DNA of 64,000 nucleotides from Gelatoporia subvermispora B (GCA_000320605.2 KB445803.1:454714-518713); one strand, 5' to 3'; counted from the stretch's first letter, positions 1 to 11,236 are shown. Numbers and translations: made by a program. The notes: a model not told the origin generated them from the letters alone.

Positions 1-502
1 TTTGGGTTAGGCAGGACCGAAAGCCGGGTCCTAGGCCGCGTGATTGGAAGCGGTGAGGTGGGGATGGACTTTCTGGAAAGAAATGCAGATGCTTCAGTCG
101 AGTATGGCTACGACGCCATTCGACTGGTTGTTGTTGGAGAAGGCTGACGATCGCGCGGCGGCGGCGTCGACGTGAAGGGAAGGGGACAAGGTCCGGGTTA
201 CATAGCTGTGTTTATAGATCTGTTACAAGAGCGGTTAGTTGAATGGGCACGCGTTCGGAGAGTGCATCCGAATGTGCCACGGTGAGGGCTGAGTCAAGTG
301 GCTGAGTCACGCATCTTCAAGCTCGATTGTGGTCGTCAAGCTTTTTTCGCTCAGACTCGGTCGGCATCGGACAACGTACACTTCGGCGACACTCAAGGAT
401 GTCAGATCAGATGAATGCGGTACCTATACCGAGGCTGCCGAGCGACGTGCGACGGTGAGTTTGCATGCAAAGAGAGTGGTTCAATTAATTGACAAGGCAA
501 CA
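1..502. other. No gene recognised
   Basis: No coding region could be supported. Read on the minus strand, roughly 1-250 is pyrimidine-rich and looks like a leader or promoter. A possible short exon ending at a GTGAGT donor near 455, with an acceptor at about 502, may be the 5' part of the next gene, but its phase could not be fixed. Confidence 0.4.
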
Positions 503-1099
503 GTGTTGTAAGACGGCTACTAGCATGGTCGCGTCCGGAAAAAAACGCCTATGCGCCAACACGGATCCCCGCAGGGTCGGTGTGGAAGGATGTAGAAGAT
601 GTCGCGCCAGAAGATGTGGATAAGGCTCCACCAAGCCTTAGAATGTTGTGCTGGGATGGCGATGCGCTGCGCATCGTGGTGCCGGCGGTGGTTTTGCAGT
701 TCAACGGTTACTGGATGGAGCTCCAACTGTTCAGGGTGGAGGACGGGCATGTCTTGAGGGATTTGGGATTTTGGACAGGGTGGGATGCTACATGTGAGTC
801 GGACTGTTAATGCTCAAGTGCGCGACTGACGAATATCAGTGGTGGTGCGCTGGGAGAACGGTGCTCGTGTCCAGGACTATTCAGGGCATCTACACAGCCT
901 GGGACGAGGGAGGGACAATGAATTTGTCGAGGGCGAGGGGCGTGTGTCCATCAAAAAAAACGTAGTCATTGGCTGCGAGCTGATTCTGATGTCGTGGGTG
1001 GTCGAGAGTCTGCCGTTGGTGGGAGGAGAAGGGCCGAGAGCTGTGCTACAGCGAGTGATGTACCTCTACGACGCCAGTGTGGACTCACCAGAAGAATAG
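503..1099 (+). CDS. Hypothetical protein, two or more exons
   Basis: I do not recognise this protein. Two exons join in phase: about 503-793 and 840-1099, separated by a 46-nt intron with a GTGAGT donor and an ATATCAG acceptor. The joined product carries aromatic and hydrophobic stretches (for example FNGYWMELQLF and GFWTGWDATLVVRWENGARV) and ends in an acidic tail (SVDSPEE). No signal peptide or membrane segment is visible. The 5' end is unresolved: the frame is closed by a stop at 490-492, so an upstream exon is likely, perhaps ending at the GTGAGT near 455. In-phase splicing and amino-acid composition support a real gene, but the function is unknown. Confidence 0.45.
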
Positions 1100-1156
1100 A
1101 ATGAAGGGATTGCGAAGACCTTGTGTTTCCGAGTGCATAATAGGAGTCGTAGGCGA

Positions 1157-1262
1157 GAGCATCTGAGGGCGAATGCATCTAAGGGCAGATGCATCTGCAA
1201 TAGATGCAATAGATGCATCTGCAATAGATGCAATAGATGCATCTGCAATAGATGCATCTGCA
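1157..1262. repeat. Tandem repeat built on the palindrome AGATGCATCT
   Basis: A short tandem array. A unit of about 24 bp, made of AGATGCATCT plus GCAATAGATGCAAT, occurs twice, followed by shortened 14-15-bp units. The core decamer is its own reverse complement, so each unit can pair with itself or its neighbours. It lies about 400 bp upstream of the Ulp1-transposase gene. Confidence 0.85.
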
Positions 1263-1354
1263 CGCCTTAGATAGGCGGTCACAGCGACGAAGAAGGGTCT
1301 GGGTATCGACGAGGGAGTTGTATATGGTACATCAGTACTGACTTATATCAAAGC

Positions 1355-1426
1355 CCTTGTGGTGAAGTGGATTTATCGTGCTTATGTGACGGCAGTGCCG
1401 GGTTCGATTCCCGAGTGTCGCAATTT
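1355..1426 (+). other. tRNA-like sequence with A and B boxes (possible SINE head or tRNA relic)
   Basis: The sequence has an A-box-like TGGTGAAGTGG, a perfect B box GGTTCGATTCC inside a CCGGG..CCCGA T-arm, and a short T run just after GTGTCGCA. The T-arm and the 3' acceptor strand look tRNA-like. The expected 5' acceptor partner (GCGACAC) is absent and the anticodon stem pairs poorly, so this is not an intact tRNA. It could be a decayed tRNA gene or the Pol III head of a SINE. Confidence 0.4.
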
Positions 1427-1450
1427 TTGCCTTTCAAACACTGCGTCACG

Positions 1451-1603
1451 CGGATGCATCTGTTCCCGGCGCGCAGAAACTTGGCGTACAGATGCATCTG
1501 TGCCTGTGACAGGTTAGGATGCATCTTTCGCATTGGCTTTAACCGCGGATTTATCAACGAAGATACATCTTAGTGGCCCACTTACTCACGCAAGATGCAT
1601 CTC
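1451..1603. repeat. Dispersed ATGCATCT motifs
   Basis: Five spaced copies or near copies of (A/G)GATGCATCT (one reads AGATACATCT) lie between the tRNA-like sequence and the Ulp1-transposase gene. They carry the same core as the tandem array upstream. Spacing is irregular, which is compatible with binding sites or with debris of the array. Confidence 0.6.
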
Positions 1604-1672
1604 TCGAAGTGAATCTATACAAAGTGGCCTGTCTCATCCGAGCAGGCCTATGTAGACTTCACGGAGCTCGAG

Positions 1673-4600
1673 ATGCGCACTATCCCATGCTCTACCATCA
1701 TCAATCAGCTCGAGAATGATGTTGCACATGCTGTCCAGAATGGCTATCAATCCTTTCTTGACGTGCGCTGCGGAGATTTGCCGACACCACTCTGGATGAT
1801 CCCATATTGGAAGGAGGCCGAACGTGTTGTGAAGGCGGGACAGAGGTGGCGGGTCGCTGATGATTGGCTTGCTCATCTCATATTGTCAGCAACGCCCTCG
1901 CATGCACGGATAGCTAAAATGGTCCATACATGTCTGAGCTGGCTACCATGGGGGTCAGCTCTGCATGGTGTAGCGGTGTCTGTGGGCTTGCACTCGCTCG
2001 AGTTAGCAATGCTACCTTCTGATGAATGGCTGAGTAGCAATGTCATTGACGGAATGATGGCAATGCTCTCGGAGCGCAGCAAAAGCAGTCCCCATCTTCG
2101 CCAAACCACTGAAATATGCGACCTCACTATCTACCATGCACTCCGACATGTAGCCAAGAAATGGCATCAGTATGACACACTTAGCTCGTTCATTGCCCTC
2201 CGTAAACTCGGGTCTCGCATCAGCAATTCAACTGGCGGCCTCAAAAAGATCTTTCTGCCGTGGATGATCAATGACAACCACTGGGTAGTGTTCTGTATTG
2301 ATATCGAACAACGGGAGATTCTGTATGGTGATCCTCTTGGCAACCCCCCAGTGACAGCTGACATTAGTCTCATTCAACGTTGGCTCTTGACATTACATCT
2401 TGGGCTTTTCGACATTGGAGACGACCTGGAGCATGGAGTTCAAGATGATACCTATTCCTGCGGGCCGATTATGGTTAACATTGTCAAACATTCAATCTTC
2501 GGTGATCCTCTGTGGACATCAGAGGAAAAACAAACTTTCCGTATGCGGGAGTTTCTCTATTTGGTCAACAGTCACGCAAGTGCCACCGTACGTCTTTCAG
2601 ATTACATATACTCTACATTAAGATTTACGCAGTTTCTTCCTTAGACCCGCACTCCGGTCTCAACAAATGTGTTACCTAGGAACCATGACCATCCACCCTT
2701 GAAGTCGCTGCAAAGTCAAGCTCAGAAGGTTCCTAAGGCAGTATCGAGGAGCAATGCGAGCCCACAGGCTTTGGTCCCACAAGCTACGGGCCTCTTTCGT
2801 TATATGAAGAAGATCAGCCGTGAGGACGGCCGTGAGCAACTGAGAGAGATTGCCACACGGGACCGGGATGCTGCTATGCAAAGGCAACAAAAGGAAGAGC
2901 AGCGGGGGCGAGTGGAGGCTGAGAGGAAGACAGGGGCTGCTCGTATTCGAAAACAGCAAGAGTGCACTCGAACGAAGGCGGCAGAGATCTCAACTGGTGT
3001 TCGAGATGCTGGTGGCAAAAAGGTCAAGGTGAGTTTCTTCGACTTGACTCACGACACGCACCTAGTAACACTCCGTAGAATCGCCAATGCATCAGTCTAA
3101 CTTCCGAATCAGAAAATGCTTTGATCCTGGCAAGAAGCTCGAGCATTGCTGAGCTATCACGGCCCAACCGCAGTTTCAATGAGGACTTACGGCAAAACAG
3201 AAGTTCTGTAGGGCGAAAGCGCAAGCACGAGCAACAAGATGCTAAGAGAACAAACTGGTATCAGCCATTTCTCTGGTCACAGATCGTTTCAGCAGGCTAT
3301 GCGGCCGGTATACAAATGCGTCAAGCGGACATTGTCCGCATCCTTCAACATCGCAATCCATTCGATTTCGAGTTGCTGACGCCACAAGTAATTGGGCGGA
3401 TGATTGATCGAAGCGGGACGAAAGCAAAGTGGGGCACTGTAACCCTGAAGCACGTTCGAGACAACAGTCCTCGAGGTGAAGCAGTGACACGCTATGGTAT
3501 CTTGGTAAATCTCAGTTACTTTAAACGTGTGACTCCAAAGTTGATTGACTTACCTCAGACACCACGACCGGACGTCATGGATGCAATCATCCGAGAGCTT
3601 ACAGAGCTTCGAAGCTCTGGTGTTGCGATCTCACTGCAAACTGCACGAGCAATCATAGTCGCACACGTTGAAAGTGCTGCACCGGAGTTCCTAAGCACCC
3701 GCAGACGTGATGGTTCAACATTCAAGTGTAGCGACTCCTTCGTACGGAAGTTCCTTGATGAGAGGATGGCGTGGTCCTTTAGGAAGTCCACACGGGCGGC
3801 ACAGAAGATCCCTGAGGATGCTGAAGAGCAATGCCACCGATCCTTCGCCCGACAAGCTCTCACAATTCGTAACGAAGGAGTCCCTGCCGAATTACGAGTC
3901 AACATTGATCAAACAAATGTCCGGCTGCAAACTCCAGCTGATATGACTTACGCACCAACTGGAAGCAAGCAAGTCAGCGTCCTCGGAGCTGAGGAGAAGC
4001 GTGCTTTCACGCTGGTTGTTGGCGTCTCTGCGAGTGGCGAACTCCTTCCATTCCAGGCAATTTGGCAGGGGAAGACTGACCGGTCTTTACCAAGCTCAAA
4101 TGCTCCTGGGCGACACGAAGCAGATAAGCTCGGGTTTCGCTTTGAGCATTCAAACACGGATACGTACTGGTCAACATTCCCACTCATGTGCAAGTATGTC
4201 GAGACGATCCTCATCCCGTACTACAGCAAAAAGAAAACCCGGCTCGGCCTTCCTCTTTCGCAGAAATGTGTTCTTCAGTTAGACGTCTGGTCAGTCCATC
4301 GTGGTGCCGAATTTACGGAGTGGATCACTATGAGACATCCATGGATAGTTCGTGATTTCGTACCTGGTGGATGCACGGGCTTGTGGCAGCCATGTGATGT
4401 TGGTATCCAGCAGCCTCTTAAGCTTGCAATCAAGCAGGCCCAACATGCAGATGTCGTCACGGAAGCACTTGCCCAGATCAATCACAACTCAGTACTGTGT
4501 GGACGAGGGCAGGACCGAGTTCCTCTCAAGCTGGATACAAGGCTCGGCACCCTTCGTGATCGTACCGTTCGCTGGCTCGTGAGCGCCTACAAAGCAATCA

Positions 4601-5293
4601 ATAAGACGGAGCTCATACAGCAGGTCAGTAGACCCCCTCTACAAGTGACTGGTTGACTTACAAGAGCATTGTCAGGCTTTCCGTCTCTGTAAAGTCAAAC
4701 ACGGGGGGACCATGATCAATCTCTCGAACGAGAGTCTGACGAGCCCGCATGCATTACAGCTCCTACGAGACCTGCAGGCAACAGAACCAGAGAAATGGCG
4801 TCTGATCGAGTCGAACGAAGAGAGCGTCGTGTCGCAGCATGATGAGCCGCCCTTCAATGAGAGCTCAGAAGATGCTATTGACGACACCAGCGTTCCCATC
4901 GAGACTCTTGTAACCCACATAGCTCGCTCAAGTGGCTTCGGGTCCAGTCCAGGTAAAGCTGGATATCGTGTTGATGAAGATGGAGCAGTAGTCGCATGTG
5001 GTGAGGTTGAGTCCCTGGAGTATGAGTCTGGTGATTGGCTGCCAGTGCCCGGGCTGTATCGGGAAGAGAAAGGGGATAATGGAGATTCAGGTGAGATGGC
5101 CATTGGTAACGAGAAGCAGGATGATGGACTCGATGAAGACAACTCGCAAATGCCATGGTGGGATGATCAGTCCGAGGGATGGACTGATTTCGACGCCACC
5201 GTATTCAGCAACTTGCACGCTGTGGCGCAGTCCACGGGCGTCTCACGTGGTGACATCGACATTGGGGCCAAACGTCCGCGGATTCATTTTTAG
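1673..5293 (+). CDS. Ulp1-like protease fused to pogo/DDE_1-type transposase
   Basis: Exons 1673-2587, 2645-3028, 3079-4623 and 4676-5293 join with all introns in phase 0, giving about 1153 aa. Part 1 is a C48/Ulp1-type cysteine protease: His in NHWVVFCID (residue 203), Asp in YGDPLG (220), Gln in VQDD (257) and Cys in DTYSCGP (263) form the family tetrad. Part 2 (about 360-425) is Lys/Glu/Arg/Gln-rich and probably coiled coil. Part 3 has a CENP-B/Tc5-like helix-turn-helix region and then a DDE_1 catalytic core: NIDQTN (Asp 710), LQLDVW (Asp 835) and QPCDVGIQQPLK (Asp 873), a D-D38-D layout. The C-terminus is acidic. Intron 1 (GTACGT..TTAG) removes the stop at 2642-2644; if it is not used, the protease ends there and the transposase is a second gene. 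The ATG at 1673 is the first in an open frame, but an upstream exon is possible. Terminal repeats were not found. Confidence 0.72.
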
Positions 5294-5772
5294 ACCAACT
5301 CTATCCACTCTAGAGGCTTTGTATACAACGTACTTAATGACCTAGGTACTCTACAGCTCATCTAGAAGCTCCAAAAAAGGGTTCTTAGACGGTGTGACAC
5401 TTTTCCGAAGTCGAGTTCATCGAGCTCAGGACGTGTGACACGTGAACTAAATGGGGTGTTCAGAGGGTCCGAGGACGCGTGACTGAACCTAAGGTCGAAA
5501 TGGTACAGTATGTGCATTTCATAGAGCTCAGGAAAGTTGTGGCGCAAGCTCGACGAAAGCAGATGACGATGTCAACAGAGGCAAATAGATAATGGCGACG
5601 ATCCGGGATAGTCCGGGATTGGTAGGCGGTTGTTTGGCATCAGCCTCTGATCCAAATAAACGGGTGGCTGAAACCCCGCGATCGCATCTCCGCGATATTC
5701 GGGCTGCGATCTCTGGTGATCCTCCTTTCATCTCATCACCGTCCTTCCTCGGACCACTTTCGATCCTTCAAG
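5294..5772. other. Intergenic spacer
   Basis: No gene is seen. It holds the 3' flank of the transposase and the promoter of the dioxygenase-like gene. Two GTGTGACAC-like motifs lie at about 5391-5440, but I could not match them convincingly to the left side of the element. Confidence 0.5.
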
Positions 5773-6746
5773 ATGAGTCCTCCAACTGACCTCAAAGAAG
5801 TTGTTGACTCTGAGATTAAGTGAGTCCCCTTCGTTTGGGTGTTAAAGAAAGTACTCCCGCTGAATGCGCACGTGTGATCTTTTCCATGGAGGGAGTGGCA
5901 CTTCCGTCAGTTGTTGAGTAATATGACGCAGCTGTATGTCTGACGTTGTACTGTACCAGACATATACTTCCATCAACGTAACGCGGATGAACATCACGCT
6001 GCTCTCGAGCTGCGCGACGCGGTACTTCGCCTCAGAAGGGATGGTGCATTCGTCGCTGTTCCGCTGTTCCGAGTGAACACAGACCCCATTGGGCCGCACC
6101 CTGCTGGCGAGTCGTAGTTGCTTGCGACATGCTGCTGCAAGATATGCTGACGGTGAAGCTTGTCAGGCTCCTATGAGATTTGGTGTCCCTCGGAGTCCTT
6201 TGCATCGGTTTTCTCGTACCTGTGCATGAATCGGGGAAACCTCAGGTATACCCTTCAATGTGCTGTGTCCACTTGTCTGGTGCTGACACGTTCCAATCGC
6301 AGCATATTAGTCCATCCTTTGACTAGAGAAGAGGTATGTCCTGTGTCCTAGTATGGTTATGTATTACGCTTGACAGATTCTGACGACGTGTTTACAGAGA
6401 AAGTAATGCTCATGCCCTGAACAGATATCAGTGAAGAGAACCTAATTCACATCATTGGACTCGATAGGGACCACGACGAACGCAAGGCATGGATTGGGCC
6501 CTCCTGGCCTTTGGACCTCTCCACCTTACCCGTCAAATCGACGAAAGTTCCTTTGCAATACCCGAGCTTAAGTATGACAATCTCTCATTATGCAATGCTA
6601 CCGAACTCAGTGTCGGTATTTGACTAGAACTAGGCTATTCGTCCGAAGCACCTGGAATGTCGCTGGACGATCGTTGCAAACTTGGCGCCCATGTCGAGAA
6701 GATCCTCAAGGGCGAAAAGGAGGCTGCCAAAGCACCTCTCGATTGA
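5773..6746 (+). CDS. DOPA 4,5-dioxygenase-like extradiol dioxygenase
   Basis: Eight exons join in phase: 5773-5819, 5892-5905, 5960-6106, 6167-6245, 6303-6333, 6398-6402, 6468-6571 and 6628-6746 (about 181 aa). The product matches the DODA family: EWHFHIYFHQRN near the start (metal-ligand histidines), IGPHPAGSYEIW, MNRGNLSILVHPLTREE, then a DHDERKAWIG-WPLDL segment. Family enzymes cleave the ring of L-DOPA or related catechols with non-haem Fe(II), on the route to betalain-type pigments in some mushrooms; the substrate here is unknown. Odd points: exon 2 is 14 nt and exon 6 is 5 nt (AGAAA). Exon 6 could instead be 26 nt, starting at 6377. Intron 3 has a GC donor (GCGAGT). These make the gene easy to miss by automatic prediction. 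Confidence 0.78.
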
Positions 6747-7181
6747 TTCAATTATCAAGAGGTCAGCTGGAGCATGTCAGGGTCACCCAGGGGTTCAGGT
6801 GCTGCTCTTACATCCTTCAGCATGTCCACACGCGTCTAAGGAGACCGGCCGCTGAATATACCGCATGTATATCTCTGTAACATCCAAATTACTCCGGACC
6901 TGTATTTTCTGTCGTTTGTTGTAACTGGAATGGATTTAGCTTGCTATTTGGGTGCATGAACGGAAGTATAACCCATGATCGGACTTGAGAGCCGCAGAGG
7001 CCGGATCAGCCACCGCGGTCTGTCTGCCAGTCACCTTCTGCCATGCTGCCATGACTCGGGGGTACTTCTTACCTCACGACATCCAACTCCTCAAACGTAC
7101 AAATCATCCAATTCTCATCGTGTCAGCGGGGTGAAAAGACCATATTGTTGTCCCATATAATTCGAAGAGGAAAAATTCGAC
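6747..7181. other. Intergenic spacer
   Basis: No coding region is supported. It holds the 3' end of the dioxygenase-like gene and the PRO1 promoter. Confidence 0.5.
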
Positions 7182-9097
7182 ATGGCTCGCCCTCGCCATG
7201 GCCCATCGAGCACAGTTGTCATCAAGCTAGGTCAAAACCATTCCCGCAGTCCAACTTCTCTCAGCAATCTCACACTTTGTGATACAACTAGGCACGTCTT
7301 CAATCGTTCATGAGACAACACACCAGCCCCTGCTGTCGACGCTGTCTGCGGTCGTCGAGACAGTGGTGAACCTCCGGGCACAAGGGCACAAGGTCGTACT
7401 TGTCAGCTCGGGGGCCATTGGCGTTGGTTTGAAGCGCATGGAGATGCCACATAGGCCGAAGAGTCTGTCTGGAAAGCAAGTGAGTCAACCTGTACCCTCT
7501 GGATGTCATGCAGCGCCTCGTCAACTTCACCAACTGGGTACTGAGCTGATACACAGGCGTTAGCTGCGATAGGACAGGGCCGGTTGATTGCGCTATGGGA
7601 TAATCTGTTTGGGCAGCTGGGACAGCCTATAGCGCAGGTCCTACTCACCCGGGGCGACATCTCAGACGTATGTTTCATCTCGTCTGCGGGTACTCCTAAT
7701 AACTGACATTCCGATCGCGTAGCGCACACGGTATCTGAATGCGGTGAACACATTCAAAGAGCTGTTGTCTATGGGAGTCGTTCCAATCGTAAACGAAAAC
7801 GACACGGTCTCGGTCAGCGTGAGTAGTGAACCTATGTCATGATCTGCCTCAAGTTAACCTCGAGATACCAGGAAATCAAATTTGGCGACAACGATACGCT
7901 CTCCGCGATCACATCGTCCATGATCCATGCGGACTATCTGTTCCTATTGACGGACGTAGATGGACTTTACACCTCGAATCCACGAAAGGATCCAAATGCT
8001 AGACGTCTCGATACTGTCTCCTCCATCGCTGCAATCCGTTCGGAAGGTGAGTTTGCCTGCCCACCTACCCATGAGATAGCTAAACGGTTGATCACAGTTA
8101 GCACCAAAACGCTCGGCTCGAACTTGGGCACTGGAGGAATGGAGACCAAGTTAATTGCCGCCGAGATAGCAACAGCAGCTGGCGTTACTACCATCATCAC
8201 CTCAAGCAAAGATGCGAAGAGCATTTTCAAGATCATTGAGTATAACAATGCGCTCAGGTCGGGCACCTCGACTCCTGTTGACGCCGCCTCCGGACGATCA
8301 AGTCCGGTGCCCCCCTCCCCCTCAAGTGCTTCAACCCCCATCCCGGACATCGCCCCCGCCTCATCATCCGAGCATCAACCCGATGTTGGGCTGTTTAGAC
8401 CGCCTCACACAATGTTCAAGCCATCGCCGACACCACTTCGTGATATGAAGTCCTGGACAAGCCACACCCTGCACCCGTCTGGCAGTGTCATCATTGATGC
8501 GGGCGCACACCAGGTGCTATCTCGCCGTGATTCCGGAGGCAGGCTGCTCCCAGCGGGTGTGCTGGGCGTCCACGGCGCGTTCGCGTCGGGCCAGGCGGTG
8601 CGCATCATGGTACGGCGTCGCACAGGCATATCATTGACGGCCGAGGAACAAGAAGCATCGCTGAAATTGTACTCGGAGGGGCTCTCGACGACCGAGCCGA
8701 CGACGCCCGTGCTGTACCCAACCGCATCGATGACATCGTCCATCTCGACGCTCGATGTACTGGAGAACTCGGCGTCAGGGCTCGCTCTGCGAGATCTCGA
8801 CATCACACCGTCCTCGCATGCAAAGGCCCTCCCGGATGAGGACCATGTGCTGATAGAGAAGCACGATTATGAAAGTTCTGAGTGGGACCTGGAAGAGGTC
8901 GGCCGCGGGCTTGCCAACTATAACTCGGCGCAGATTGAGAAGGTCCGAGGGCTGAAAAGGTGAGATCGCCGCATGTCTGATATTCTGTGGCTGCTGACGC
9001 CAACTGCGCCTCTCACAGCTCGTACATACCACAGTTGCTGGGCTATGCGGACTCTGAATATGTCGTAGAAAATATCACTATACGTGTTCCGCCGTAG
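7182..9097 (+). CDS. PRO1: Glutamate 5-kinase (gamma-glutamyl kinase) with PUA domain
   Basis: Seven exons join in phase: 7182-7230, 7292-7479, 7557-7667, 7723-7818, 7872-8046, 8098-8959 and 9019-9097 (about 519 aa). The enzyme phosphorylates glutamate in the first step of proline synthesis. The amino-acid-kinase domain shows [54 protein letters not shown] and [11 protein letters not shown]-terminal PUA domain includes [11 protein letters not shown] and [13 protein letters not shown]. The protein is longer than yeast Pro1 because of a Ser/Pro-rich linker between the domains (coded about 8270-8380) and a second Ser/Thr-rich insertion in the PUA half (about 8640-8800). The start is the first ATG giving the conserved kinase N-terminus. 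Confidence 0.95.
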
Positions 9098-9480
9098 ACC
9101 GATGATTACGCGTGCATCTCCGTAGACACCGGAATACAATTGGCTTTGTTGACAATTCGGGTTGTGGAGATGCTATTCGTACAACAGCGCATGTTGACGT
9201 ATCATCAGGGGGCTGTGGCCATCTTCCTCGAAGCGCGACAGAGGGCGACAGGATCTGAAATGGGCGCGCGCGGAGGGCGAGTCGCGTCGCACACGTGGGC
9301 CGAGTAAGGATGTTTGTTTTGCACAAACAGATTGTTAGATTTTCCATGAGCCATGGAGCATTGCCGGTGTGTAATCCACTCTTTTTCCTTGTCCTTCCCC
9401 CTCCTTCTGACTGTTCTTTTTATTCTACCACTCTTTCTGCATTGAATGCTCTAATTATTTCCACAAACCCATCGTCCAAA
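9098..9480. other. Intergenic spacer, PRS promoter
   Basis: No gene is seen. The last 100 bases are pyrimidine-rich (CTTTTT, CCTTCCCCC) and look like the leader of the PRPP synthetase gene. Confidence 0.5.
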
Positions 9481-10849
9481 ATGCTGCACGGCAACTCTAT
9501 CAGGATCTTGACGGGTGAGCTTCCTCGCCGCCGCACACGACATGCAGGCACTCATCGGGTTCGTCGGACGCAGGGAATAGCCACCCCGAGCTCGCCCAAG
9601 CGGTGGCCGAGCGGTGAGCTGCACTTCCTCGGGCAGCCAGACAGTCCGTGGACTGGTGATTCACCCAGTGCCTTCACCCAGGCTTAACGTCGCCCTGACG
9701 CCCTGCACGGTCAAGAAGTTCTCCAACGGCGAGATCAATGCCAAAATTGCCGAGTCGGTCCGCGACGAGGACGTCTTCATCATCCAGTCCGGCTGCAGCG
9801 ATGTCAACGACAACCTCATGGAGCTCCTCATCCTCATCTCCGCCTGCAAGGGCGCGTCCGCGCGCCGGATCACCGCCGTCATCCCGTGCTTCCCGTACGC
9901 CAGGATGGACAAGAAGGACAAGTCTCGCGCACCTATCACTGCGAAGCTCGTCGCCAACATGTTGGCCGTCGCGGGCTGCGACCATGTCATCACGATGGAC
10001 TTGCACGCGAGCCAGATTCAGGGTTTCTTTGACTTCCCCGTAGACAACCTATACTCGGAGCCTCTCATGATCTCCTATGTCAAGAGGTACATTGAAGGGT
10101 GGAAGAACAGCATCATCGTCAGCCCGGATGCTGGCGGTGCGAAGCGGTGAGTGCCCCTATCCTTGAGAGCAGAGTTCTCCGGCCTCATACGCACGAGAAA
10201 GTGTGACCGCCATTGCCGACAAGCTCGGGGTCGAGTTCGCTCTCATCCACCGGGAGCGTACGAAGCGGGCTGGCGATGCCCCCGAGAAGATGGAGGTTCT
10301 AGTTGGAGACGTGCGCGACAAGGTAGAGTTGAACGAAAACCCTGCAGCAAGTGAGCGTAAAATTGACCGAGATGGCGCATTAGGTAGCGATCCTCGTCGA
10401 CGACATGATTGACACTGGCTCGACACTCGCGATGGCAGCTCGTTCGCTCATGGAGAACGGGGCAAGCAAGGTTTATGCTTTGATCTCTCATGGTTCGTCT
10501 TGATATCTCCCGATGCACTGTATCGCAGGTTCTCACATGTTCCCATGGATCAGGTCTTCTATCAGAGGCGAAGATGAGCATGATCCAAGAACTGCCGATA
10601 GAGCGGCTTGTCGTGCGTCTTTAAACCTTATGGAATCTGTAGAAGTACAATATTGATACACGTGCACGGCAGGTTACGAATACGATCCCTCAACAGCAGC
10701 ACGCCGCGGGCTGCGCTAAGTTGACCACCATAGACGTCAGCCCGACGATCGCAGAGAGCATCCGTCGCACACACAACGGCGAGAGTATCAGCTTGCTGTT
10801 TGGAGACTGGGCTGAGGGGGTTAGCATGGGCGGAGTCGGTGTGTATTGA
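9481..10849 (+). CDS. PRS: Ribose-phosphate pyrophosphokinase (PRPP synthetase)
   Basis: Seven exons join in phase: 9481-9514, 9574-9613, 9682-10146, 10202-10322, 10384-10492, 10554-10612 and 10673-10849 (334 aa, typical length). The enzyme makes PRPP from ribose 5-phosphate and ATP for purine, pyrimidine, histidine, tryptophan and NAD synthesis. Visible motifs are [18 protein letters not shown], the ATP-binding flexible loop [39 protein letters not shown] and the PRPP-binding signature [13 protein letters not shown]. The first two exons are only 34 and 40 nt. Fungi usually have several PRS paralogues; which one this is cannot be told here. Confidence 0.95.
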
Positions 10850-11236
10850 TGAGCTCATTCGCGCACTTGTGGTTCTGGTGACATCCTACGACCAAAATGT
10901 AAGATACTTTAGACGGACAAATGGAACACCTGGGATACACGCTGTGCGCGAGCCTTCCGCTCGCTCGTCTCCATGACGAATACTACGTGTACGAGACGGG
11001 CACGGGGTTCCCACTGCATACACGGTTAACTCGGAACCCGGCGTGCGGAGAGGGGCCCGCCCCTCCGCGGTGCTCTTCCAGAAAGATTGCCAGCCTGTCG
11101 CTCCCACAGTCAATGAAAGCTGATTCCACCCCAAATGCGGCGCGGCCGCCATGCCAAGGAGAGAGTTCCAAGAACACTCATAAACTTGATGGGATGGTTC
11201 CATGTTGCACAAGCCAAACGTATGCATCTCACCGGT
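10850..11236. other. Intergenic spacer
   Basis: An open frame runs from 10921, but it overlaps the next gene out of frame and shows no recognisable domain. I see no supported gene here. Confidence 0.45.

Noticed and set aside
966..1282. Minus-strand open frames with repeated Met-His-Leu-Leu or Ala-Asp-Ala-Ser-Ile
   Set aside because: They are translations of the AGATGCATCT tandem array, not proteins.
1355..1426. Functional tRNA gene
   Set aside because: The acceptor stem does not pair and the anticodon arm is poor; only the A/B boxes and T-arm look right.
1560..5560. Terminal inverted repeats for the transposase element
   Set aside because: I compared both flanks by eye, including the GTGTGACAC motifs on the right, and found no convincing matching pair or TA-flanked ends.
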